Source: Cordyceps javanica (Eukaryota; Ascomycota; Sordariomycetes; Hypocreales; Cordycipitaceae). Taken from it: a stretch of 64,000 nt of DNA. This document shows, one piece after another, positions 39,531 through 48,659 of this stretch (within the stretch, counting starts at the first letter, position 1; every line of letters starts with the position of its first letter). Made by a program: the position numbers and the translations under genes. The notes under the pieces are model-generated. The model saw only the letters and a program-made list of their open reading frames with translations, had not been told where the DNA came from and searched no databases. Where the stretch lies: the NCBI GenBank assembly GCA_036850795.1, contig JAAECO010000003.1:2790001-2854000 (forward strand). Reading direction: 5' to 3'.

Positions 39531-40004
39531 TTAGCAGCAAGACTAGGGAGGCTTAGTGCACGGCTGAGCCCGCGTGTGTCTTGCGCAAACTTGTCCGCGA
39601 GTAGGGGCTCACCGTAAGTAGTGGTGGTTTACGTAGGTATGCGCCGCATTTATCAGTAGGATTCGTATGCATTACCTAGCTACACAGTTACGAGGAACAG
39701 AGAAATGCCAGTCAGCAAAACCAGTCTACCACCAACTACCCAGCACTGGGCCAGCATATCCAGTGTCCGTCTGTGCCCGGTTTGGTGTTCCGGATGATCC
39801 GGCATTTTCTGAGTACCGCTCTGTCCGCCAGTCCGCCTACCTGCCTGCCTTCCTAGCTGCCTGGCTGCGCTGGCGGCTCATCAGAGCGTGCATCTTCAGG
39901 GGAGGACAGGCAGGGGTGGACGCTTTCAGCCTGGGCTCCCGAGAATCCGGTTGCGCTGGAGAGGGCAATTTGAACGAAATGGCACGGTGGTGGGTGGGCG
40001 GATA

Positions 40005-40026
40005 GATGGATGGATGGATGGATGGA
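40005..40026 (+). repeat. GATG tetranucleotide tandem repeat
   Basis: About five perfect GATG units lie between two TACC-rich clusters. Confidence 0.85.
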
Positions 40027-40069
40027 AGCGGTATTTCGCAGAGGGAGCCCATGGGTAACTCCGTAACTA

Positions 40070-40560
40070 CAGTAGCGCCCAGGTAGGTTAGTTGGTCGGT
40101 TGCAGGCGGACCTTTATCATAATACCTAACACGCTAGCCTACTTGGAGAGGGGGGGGGGCCCTGGGCGCGCCCATCGGAGCCGCCAACCACGAATGCGCT
40201 CATTTACTTGGTACTCTGGACTCGGGGGATTGACGACAAAAAAGAGAGACCTTGTCTCACATACTCCTTACTGAGGTGTGTGCAGATGTCGTTGAGCGTG
40301 TCGGATATTTTACGTTACAGAAATCTATCGAGGTATCGAGGTACCTTGGTGTGCGTCGACAAGGGAGGTACTTGGCTAAGTACTTGGCTGGCCATTTACA
40401 AACCTTGGCAATCCACGGAGTACTTATCTCTAGGTAGGTTTAGTATGTAGGCAGGTGGCCAACTAAGTAAGTAGCGTGCGCCTCGAGAACAATGGTTTGT
40501 GCCGCTATTAAGTTTACTCAAGTAGGTACCTAGGTAGCTAGCCAAGTACCAATAAGTGGT
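40070..40560. repeat. TACCTAGGTA-type palindromic low-complexity cluster
   Basis: GGTACCTAGGTAG, AAGTACTTGG and TAAGTAAGTAG words recur among ordinary sequence over nearly 500 bases. Confidence 0.65.
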
Positions 40561-41638
40561 AAATAGACACAAAAAGAGAGAACGACAGAGAAAACGATAG
40601 AGAGATTGCCTCTTGGGCCAGCCGCACCACCCAGCTGTGGCACCCTGGTAGAAACAAATACTGAGTAAAAAAAACAAAACGAGCTGTTGCCCCTCTTTGT
40701 CTTGTTCTTCTTTGGCCTTTTGAACTTTCCCCATGCTGATTCATTTTACCCGTCACTGTCAAACTTTCTCCATCCCCCCCTCCTTGTCCCCCCAGTTCCT
40801 AGTCTAGCCTGTCTCTCACCCACTCAGCCCGCTGCCGCGCCACCTATTAGTACTGATAGGTACCTGTTATTAGTTAGTGTAGTTTACGCCTCGCCTACGG
40901 ATACTTCTCCTGAGCTTATGGTATTTATTTTTATTTTTATTTATTTTATTCTAATCCTTCTTCCGTGTCATCTCTTTTAAGCCTTATTTCGTTTCCTCTT
41001 TTCCTCGTCTGCCTCTCCGCGTGAAACCTTTTCTTCTTCTTCTCCTTTTGCTGTCCCCTCTCCCTCCTCTCGCAACACCTCAAAAAGCTGCGCCTCGTCT
41101 TCGTCGCCGTCGTCCTGCAACTAAAACGACTGCTTCTGCACAACAATCTTGCTTCACTCACCGTTTCTGCAGTGACCTGCTGCTGCTTGCTCCCCATCTA
41201 CCTTACCCACTCGACCTGCACGCTGCAACCACACCACCACACCGCATCGCCTGCGACAACAACAACAACGACCTACTTCCCACACTGACCCTCTGTGCCT
41301 CTCTGTCTTCCCCGGCCGCTTGTTCGCTTCCTTCGGCTCGCCTCTTTACTTTTCTTCGTTGAATAACCTGCCCGGCTGTTGGCCAGAAGGGGTTCTCCTC
41401 CTTCTTTTCCCAAAGGTTTCATTTCTACGTTCAGCCTCGTCCTGCCATGGCATCTCTCTGAATTTCTTATCCAACAAACGCCCACGCACGCACGCTCCTC
41501 TCATCCTTGCTACTGCCAGCCTGGCGTGCCCTTTGCCATCGCCAACCCGCATCCACGGCCCGGTAGTAGCAGCAGCACCGCAAACCGCAAACACTACGCC
41601 AGCCGCCCGCTGCACAGATCACCAGCGTCTTGCCCGCC

Positions 41639-43027
41639 ATGGCCTCCCTCTCCCAGCAAAGATACCCTTCTCGTCTCTCTCATGACTCGACGCACCCCAA
41701 GATTAGAAGCCGTACCATCGTCAAGCCCATCCTCAAAAAGCTCAACTCCCACTCCACTTCTGACAGAGGCTCCTTTGACCTCGATCCCGCCTGGGACGAC
41801 CTACCATCTCCTCTCGGCTACCCATCGGCTGACTACGAGTCTCTCTACACCGACGCCACTACGCCTGCCGCCCACGATGTCTCTTCTGCTGCTCCCTCCT
41901 CAGTGAACACCCATGGCGACTTCTTCAGGGCTCGAGACGTCAGCTTCTCTACCTCGTCGGCATCTCTCGAGTACCCTACTTGGCGATCCAAGAACAAGTA
42001 CTCTCATATGCGTTCTACCAGTGGTACCTCGCATACCTCGTCTATTACCACAAACGTCAGCGCTCGCAACGGCACCTTTGTCCATCCCTTTCAACAGACG
42101 CCCAGGACTGCCACACCCTCCCTGTCATACGCCAACTCTATTGCTTCCCTTGACATATCCGCTCCTGGCGCCCGCGAGTATGCCTCCACCATTACCGAGG
42201 ACGACGACCTCTTCTCACCCACCACAACCGCCATCACCACCAACCTCCCACCGCGTGCCGCCTCCCTCACCAAGTCATCCGCCTCTTCTCCGTATACAAC
42301 TCCTTACGCTCTGAATTCTCGCCTTCGTGGTCCCTCGCTCGACGAATCTCATCCCTCTCCGGCTCTCTCAGACGACACTCAGACGCCGAGGCGAGTCACT
42401 GCCAGCCGCTCCAACTCTGCCACGACGGCCCTCTACGTGCCTGAGCCGTCCCCTCCCGAATCTGCCCTGTCTTCCACTACTCCTCTCCAGATGGCGCCTA
42501 TCTCTGCCTCCATGTCCACCTCGCCAACCCCGACCTCATCCTCGCCCTTGTCTCCTCTGCGCAACTCTCTTGACATCAGCGGCTTCCGCTTGCGCTCCCG
42601 CAGCGAAGTCGACACCCGAACTCACCAGGAGCAGGTCCGCGAGGCCCGTCGCAAGTTCCAGGAGAAGGAAAAAGCCAAGGAAGAGAAGTACGCTCGTCAG
42701 CAGCTGCGCCGTCGTGAGCGTGGTGATCACAACCGAGATCGCGCCAAGATTCGCAAGAGCACCACGGGCTCTACGTCGACGGCCAAGTCCTCCGCTATCA
42801 GCAGCCACTATGCCATCAGTCAGGACGGCTTCCACGAGGGATCTAGTCTTTTTGCCAACACTGGCGCCTACGACCAGGCCACTGCCGGCCAGACCCCGGC
42901 CAGGGCCGACGAAGTCCAGTTCCAACGACATCAGCGTCGCAAGACAGCCAAGCACAAGACCAACGGTGCCTGGACTGCATTTATGCTTTGGCTCAGAACG
43001 CGCTTGCTTAGACTGGGTAAGCACTAG
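41639..43027 (+). CDS. Ser/Thr-rich conserved-looking fungal protein, function unknown
   Basis: A single-exon frame of 462 codons starts at an ATG in near-ideal context (CCGCCATGGCC). Another in-frame ATG lies three codons upstream. Residues 1-310 are low-complexity, rich in Ser, Thr and Pro, with many SP/TP sites that proline-directed kinases could use. Around 320-375 comes a highly charged helix-prone stretch (EARRKFQEKEKAKEEKYARQ), likely coiled coil. The C-terminus is basic, then ends in an amphipathic or hydrophobic helix (AWTAFMLWLRTRLLRL) and GKH, which could anchor the protein to a membrane. Codon use with C/T-ending codons is strongly coding-like. A GTAAGC next to the stop could in principle be a splice donor to a further exon. 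No known domain is recognised. Function is unknown. Confidence 0.8.
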   Translation: MASLSQQRYPSRLSHDSTHPKIRSRTIVKPILKKLNSHSTSDRGSFDLDPAWDDLPSPLGYPSADYESLYTDATTPAAHDVSSAAPSSVNTHGDFFRARDVSFSTSSASLEYPTWRSKNKYSHMRSTSGTSHTSSITTNVSARNGTFVHPFQQTPRTATPSLSYANSIASLDISAPGAREYASTITEDDDLFSPTTTAITTNLPPRAASLTKSSASSPYTTPYALNSRLRGPSLDESHPSPALSDDTQTPRRVTASRSNSATTALYVPEPSPPESALSSTTPLQMAPISASMSTSPTPTSSSPLSPLRNSLDISGFRLRSRSEVDTRTHQEQVREARRKFQEKEKAKEEKYARQQLRRRERGDHNRDRAKIRKSTTGSTSTAKSSAISSHYAISQDGFHEGSSLFANTGAYDQATAGQTPARADEVQFQRHQRRKTAKHKTNGAWTAFMLWLRTRLLRLGKH

Positions 43028-43742
43028 GAGGCGCCCATTCCAAGATGTCCATTATCTATTCCCGAGTCATGACAAGAATCTGCCTGTATCATGTCATTGA
43101 AACGAGTATCCTCGTCTTCATGATCCTGACAAAGAAGAAAAAAAGCTTCATGAGCACCAACAATCCCCATACATTTCTCCAGGAAGTGCAAACAGCCGCA
43201 CACCACCCTTTGCGATTTTGTACTGAGACGATGAGTCAAGAAACATCATGGGCATAACCACCCTTCTCGAGGGTTCAACTTCAAATCGGGCAAAGCCACG
43301 ACACTCGAACGCCGTTGTTGTTCAACCCTCTACATCACATCTGTTTTCATGCATTCTGGCCTGCGTTAGCGTTGCGAATTTTCTTTGCCTTTTTCTTATA
43401 CCACGGCCTGCTTATTTTGTATACTTGGGTCTTGTCTCCCAGTTGATACCTGCTTGGCGTTTATGAAGGATATGTCCAGCATTTTGCATTTTCATCTCTG
43501 AGGCTGGTTTTTAGGAGCAACTTTGCTACTCTTTTCTCTTTTTTTCATGGCGGTACAGACACTCACACGCACATGTCTGGACATGGAGTTTTGCCTTGTG
43601 GTGTCTTTAGGATTTCGAAATGAACAAGAGATAAATACAAACACATGATGACTCTCTGTGACGCATGGATGTACGTGCTTGTTGACCAAATGACGTCGTT
43701 TTCTCTCTGCACTATTGAAACTATAGTATACACGCTGCTTCT
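43028..43742. other. Convergent intergenic region
   Basis: This 715-base region between two genes that point at each other should hold both 3' UTRs. It is AT-richer than the coding sequence and shows no gene. Confidence 0.6.
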
Positions 43743-44648
43743 TTAAATCTTGGGGCGCACGTCCGGGTTGGACCACCAAGGATAGCCAAACGGCCGCTGA
43801 TTCTCCATTGTGCCCGTAAACTTGGGGGGTCTCTTCTGCAGGAAGCTCAGGACGCCTTCGGTCGAGTCGGTGTCGGGGCCCGTGAGGCTGTGGAAGATTT
43901 TGCTCTCGAGCAGGTGGGCCTCCTCCGGGGACTCGGGCCCGCGGTACATCATCTCCTTCATGACCTGCGTGGAGACGATGCTGCAGTTCTGGGCCATGGC
44001 CTCGGCGATGCGGAGGGCGGTGGGCAGCACCTCGTCGGGCTCGACGACCTCGCTGAAGAGGCCGTCGAGGAGGCGGTGGGTGGCCGGGTAGACGGCGCCG
44101 GTGCTGACGAGGTGCATGGCGCGCGAGGTGCCGACGAGGCGGGGGAGGAAGAAGCTGCTGCAGGCCTCCATGCAGAAGCCGCGCTGGGCGAAGACGAAGC
44201 CGCACTTTGCGCGCGCGCTGGCGACGCGCACCGTGGCCGCCAGCGTCATGGTCATGCCGATGCCGACGGCGGCGCCGTTGACGGCCGCCACGATGGGCTT
44301 GCGGCAGCGGTGCATCGCCAGCGACACGGTGCCGCCCGAGTCGCGGTACAGCAGCGGGTCCTCGACGCGCTCCGCCGCCACGTTGAAGTCCATGCCGGCG
44401 CAGAAGAACTTGTTGCCCGCGTCGGCCGACGTGAGCACAATGGCCCGCACCCGCGGGTCCGCGGACAGCAGGTCGTACGCCGCCACCAGCGACGCCCCCA
44501 TCGTGTCCGTGTACGCGTGCCGCGACGCGGGGCGGTCGAGCCGCACGATGACGACGGGCGTCACCGTCGCCGAGCTCGCCGGGTGGTGCGAGAGCGAGAT
44601 CTCGGGCAGCGCCAGGGTGTTGTAGCTGTCGGGGAAGGAGGGCGCCAT
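43743..44648 (-). CDS. Enoyl-CoA hydratase/isomerase family protein (crotonase superfamily)
   Basis: A single exon of 301 codons starts at an ATG in good context (GCGCCATGGC, upstream CA repeat). Crotonase landmarks are visible. The oxyanion-hole segment is NKFFCAGMDFNVA, and NGAAVGIGMTMTLAATVRVAS follows. A glutamate lies in GFCMEACSSFFLPRLVG, at the position usually holding the catalytic Glu in hydratases. Enzymes of this group add water to, or shift, the double bond of enoyl-CoAs in fatty-acid or amino-acid breakdown. The exact substrate cannot be told. It ends in PKI, which is at best a weak variant of a peroxisomal PTS1 signal, and there is no obvious mitochondrial presequence. It is divergent from the Clr5-domain gene across about 670 bases. 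An upstream in-frame extension to 44939 exists but lies in leader-like sequence. Confidence 0.9.
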   Translation of the reverse strand: MAPSFPDSYNTLALPEISLSHHPASSATVTPVVIVRLDRPASRHAYTDTMGASLVAAYDLLSADPRVRAIVLTSADAGNKFFCAGMDFNVAAERVEDPLLYRDSGGTVSLAMHRCRKPIVAAVNGAAVGIGMTMTLAATVRVASARAKCGFVFAQRGFCMEACSSFFLPRLVGTSRAMHLVSTGAVYPATHRLLDGLFSEVVEPDEVLPTALRIAEAMAQNCSIVSTQVMKEMMYRGPESPEEAHLLESKIFHSLTGPDTDSTEGVLSFLQKRPPKFTGTMENQRPFGYPWWSNPDVRPKI

Positions 44649-45319
44649 GGTTTGCCGGTTTGTGTGTGTGTGTGTGTGTGTGTTGGTCTTGGGTAAAAAT
44701 GCGGGGTGATGAAATGCAGCCGGAGAGAGGAAGAACAAGAACAGACAAAGGAATAAAACTTCTATTGGCTGAAGAAATGTATGGTTTTGTTCCGGGATAA
44801 AGAGGTTGGTTAGCATAGGCCCGGAGGTCCAACTAAGTATAATATGCTCCGGCAGGTCGCCTATATGCCGAGGTTCGGCACGAGCCAAGCGCGGCAGCCA
44901 TTGGCTGTTCAACAAACGTCGATCTTGGGCAAAGGGCAAGATATTATGTAGACTATGCCGCTTGGAGCAAATGACTCAATTGAAATCTGGAAAAAAAAAA
45001 GCAACAATCCTGGCATCTCTGCTGGATCCTCTCGCTCTTGCACTTCACCATCATTCAGGTATAAGTGTACAGTGTCCGCTTACAGTTGTCTCTCATACTC
45101 GCACCGTACAGAGCAAACCCCCCCCCCCAAGCTGCAGGGATCCTGGGCTGCCGCGTTGGAGAAACTCCACCCGCCAGCTGAAGAAAGGTGTGGTGGTGGC
45201 TCCAATAAAACGTGTGCATCTCACAATCCTCCTACAAAGATTTTGGAGAGAACCTTATCCTCTTACCCCCAAGCAAATTAGACAAATAAAGCGGTGGCCA
45301 TGCATCTTGCACCTGGATC
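44649..45319. other. Divergent promoter region (enoyl-CoA hydratase / Clr5 gene)
   Basis: A 671-base region between divergent starts should hold both promoters. It includes a TG microsatellite at 44661-44683 right upstream of the hydratase ATG and an A run near 44991-45000. No RNA or protein gene is seen. Confidence 0.6.
44661..44683 (+). repeat. TG microsatellite in hydratase leader
   Basis: About 11 TG units end roughly 12 bases upstream of the enoyl-CoA hydratase start codon. Confidence 0.85.
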
Positions 45320-47938
45320 ATGGTCTATGACTGGGACGCGCACCAAGAAACATGTTATCAGCTCTACATCCAAGAGGGCCGGCCCCTCGAGGACATCATG
45401 GACCACCTGAGGACGGTCCACGCATTCTGCCCTAGGTGAGTGACTCACACACGCCGAGAAGCACGCACGCAGCCCAGAGAGGGAAAGCCATCATTATGAC
45501 AAGAAAAAAAAAGTGCTTCATTATACTGGTGCTTTTGAATCTGACAGGCCTTTTTGTATTGAGTGCCGAGACTGGCTCATTAAGCACAAGGCTTTGGCAA
45601 TGTCCTCTTCCTCCTTGAACTACTGCCCCTCTCCCTTTGATCTGTAGTCTTCATCCCTCTCACTCTCTCTTGCTGCCCGTTCGACCCAGGCGTATCTATC
45701 ATGTGCCTTTTGCTCTACGCATCTGACTAAATCTTCATCATTTCGTTGACTTACACAAACGGGGCGTTATTCGGGGCGGGAGGGGAACAACGACAAAAAC
45801 GCAACGAGCCATTCACCCCCTGCAACTTCAACTACCACAACTACCGTGAATTGCCGTGTGTCTTGTCCCCTTTCACTCCGGAGGAGCTCCCCTTCTTCTG
45901 TAGCAAGCGAGCCTTTCAGACGCAGTTTCGACGCTGGAACTTTCCAGCCAAGCAGCGGCCGGCCCACAAGAATGACCGCCTGGTCGCCCGGATTAAGGAA
46001 CTCTGGGAGAAGAACCTGCCGCAGCGGGAAATGCTGCGCATCCTCAACGAGGAAGACGGCTACGACATCAAGCCGCGCGAGCTCATGCGGGTGCGCACCA
46101 AGAATCGATGGCTCCTGCGCGTTCCCAACGTGACGACGGCGGATGCTATGCTTCCGGGCCTGCCGGACAATGGCGAGGACCATGACAACGATGACGGGAC
46201 TGGCGACGACGACAACGACGAAGACAGCGGACAACGTCTGGACCTGATTGCTCTTAACCATTCCTGTGCTTCTTCCACACGTAACAGTAGCGTCGACATG
46301 GTTTTGCAGGATAGTGACGGCGGAAACGGCACGCCCGCGGCGGCTGCCGGTGGGAGACGGTCACGACGTCGCGCACGACCCGGAGGACAAGATGCGCTGG
46401 CGCTCCCGACGACGGCCAGCGGCAACACACGCTTTCCTTCCGAAATGACTATTGACGAAGCCCGCGACATCCTCAGCCTCGACACGGCCACGTACCGTAC
46501 GCTGCGGACCAACTTTCAGCAGATCTGCCACGAAGACAATCTCTCACGCAAGACGGAGGCCGGACCCGAGCGCTGGGCTGCCGCGAAGCAGCGCCTCGTC
46601 GGTAGCTTGACGGCTCTGCAGCGCATACTCTGGGCCGGGAGCAGCAACGCCGCGGCTGTCGGCGGCGCCGCGCACTGCTTCGACCAAAGGCAGCTCGCGC
46701 TTGATGTCATCTGCACCGACGTGACCAAGCGTCTGCGCACGCTGGAGACGCGCATGACACTCGGCGAGGCCAAGACCGTGCTGGGTGTCAACCCGGCCGA
46801 GTCGCGCGACATGCGCGCCGCGCTGCACGCAGTGCTGTCCGAGGCACGCTTCGCCAGCAAGTCGGACGCAACGCCGCAGCAGTGGGAGGGGCTCAAGCGG
46901 CAATGGGCCCGGCGCGCGCCGCGCGTGCGCGCTATACTCGACGACAACGACGCGTCAACACCATCGGGTGGCGCCGACGACGAGGTCAGGGCCAGGCTGC
47001 TGCGCGCGCTCGAGACGGTCGCGAGCGACGTCATGAAGAGACTGCGTGACCAGCGTCGGTCCAGACAGTCGCTGGCGGCGGCTGGGAGCGACGGCGGCGG
47101 CGGCGGGAAGAGTCAACGGGGGCAGCAGCAGCAGCAGCAGCAGCAACACCAGCAACACCAGCAACAACAACAGCAGCATCAACATCAACAAGAAGAGAGT
47201 CAACAGCCTATGAGCGCCACATCACAGAGCTCCCCGAGCACGACGCATGATCAGATGGATATAGCAGAGAGCTTGGCTGGCAGCAACTTTGACGACTTGT
47301 CGGAGGTCTCGCATATGACGTTTGGTAGCCCCAACGGCAGCGCCGATGGCATGCATATGTCATTGGCTCTATCACAGGCGTCACCCTTGACGGGCGACTC
47401 ATTGCAGCGGCCCGTCCGCGGCGTTTTGAATGCCATGAACGCGACCGCGATGCAGCTTGGCTCGTCGCCAGGCCTAGGCCCTGCGCTGCTTCTCTCGTCA
47501 GGAGACCAAGCGGCTGCTGCGGCTGCAGCGTTCATGGGCCACCACCCGACGACGTCGTTCTACGACCCGAGCGGCATAGCAGGCTCTTCTGTGGCCGCCG
47601 CAGCGGGTGCGTCCAGCAACAGCAGGAGCAGCAACATTGGCGCCGTACCGGCCTGCGCCGTGTACCTGCGGCTGCACCCGTCGTCGAGCTTCATCACCGG
47701 CACGGAGCTCTGGGTCGCGACGCTGGGCCCGCACGCGTCGGTCCAGGAGCTGCGTGAGGCGGCCGTGGAGCGATTTCCCGGTGCGGCGTGCGCGCGCGTC
47801 GAGGGCATCATCAAGGACGGCAAGGGCGGGGAGCTGCCGCTGCAGATCGAGCAGGAACAGGAGCTGGCGGCCTACCTGGCGCACATGCAAGGAGCGTCGC
47901 CAACGTTCAACGTGCAGCTGATATGGAAGGGCACGTAA
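45320..47938 (+). CDS. Clr5-domain protein with polyglutamine tract
   Basis: Exons 45320-45435 and 45904-47938 (intron 45436-45903, GTGAGT...TCTGTAG) give 716 residues. The first exon encodes MVYDWDAHQETCYQLYIQEG and a helix to HAFCP. Joining restores PSKRAFQTQFRRWNFPAKQ, then a second helix pair ending in RVRTKNRWLLR: the complete Clr5 domain, roughly residues 1-100. This fungal domain is often linked to DNA-binding or heterochromatin-type regulators (S. pombe Clr5). Residues 165-445 are mostly disordered or helical, with two repeat-like segments containing DEARDILSL and GEAKTVLGV. A polyQ/H tract spans about 446-472. The C-terminal 95 residues (AVYLRLHPSS...FNVQLIWKG) look like a ubiquitin-like or PB1-like fold, by inference. 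The second exon's frame stays open into the intron back to 45746, so intron retention would not introduce a stop there. Confidence 0.85.
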
Positions 47939-48659
47939 GGTAGTGTGATGCGTGTGCGTGTGGTTGGGAGGAAGGCAGGCTTGTCCCTCCACAGAGGCTG
48001 AAGGGGGGTTGTACATACATGGACCGATGGAGAGCGAAAGCCTCGAGGTGGTTTGCTTTTTCTTTTTCTGAATAACGCCATATATGAAGATGATCTGGCC
48101 TCTAAACAAGCCAACGGACATTGTCTTGGCCTTTAGCAACTCGGTCAAATCTAGAACAAGCGTTTGCTTCTGCCAAGCGACATGGGCGGCGGCAGAACAC
48201 CGCTGGTGCTCACGGCCTACAGCTCAAAACTGTCTCCGGAAAAGACCCCACAGTGACGATGAATGATCTCTTTGGTCTCGTAGTAATACTGCAAAGTTCT
48301 AGAGCGTCAGCGTCCATATACTCTACAGAATTGCCAGCAGTTTGCCAATGTTGGGCAGCCATAGGCGGTGGTGGAACCCCGAAGCTGCGTCCGGGCCGGA
48401 ACTCCACACTCCACCCACTCTGGAGAAAGCTTTCGCTGCGCATCTCTGCCAAAAAAAAAGTCCCTTTCATCCGTCATCGCCAATTCATTACCCGGCTACT
48501 TCAAATACAGCGCTTCGCAGTCATCGAAACCATCAAAGGGCGCCTTTTAAAGATTGCCGGGGTCGCTCCCCCTTTACACCTTCTCGAAACTCGGAAATCG
48601 ATTGCGCCCGGCTCCAACACTTCGTTCTCCTTTCCCACACCACCCTCCTCCTCCACACA
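47939..48659. other. Intergenic, 721 bases
   Basis: It carries the Clr5 gene 3' UTR and the promoter and pyrimidine-rich leader of the D-lactate dehydrogenase gene. In-frame codons run upstream of that gene's ATG but lack a presequence-like character. No gene is seen. Confidence 0.55.

Larger units (their letters stand above)
39151..41638. other. Intergenic: TACC-rich clusters, then the leader of the 41639 gene
   Basis: TACC/GGTA palindromic sequence clusters occupy about 39330-39530 and 40070-40560, with a GATG tandem repeat at 40005-40026 between them. From about 40680 the plus strand turns strongly pyrimidine-rich and remains so up to the ATG at 41639, consistent with a long 5' UTR of up to about 0.9 kb. 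A TTTTTATTTTTATTT patch sits near 40925. No separate gene is supported. Confidence 0.5.

Noticed and set aside
43890..44696. 268-codon plus-strand frame opposite the enoyl-CoA hydratase
   Set aside because: Gly/Ala/Arg/His-rich antisense shadow of a GC-rich exon.
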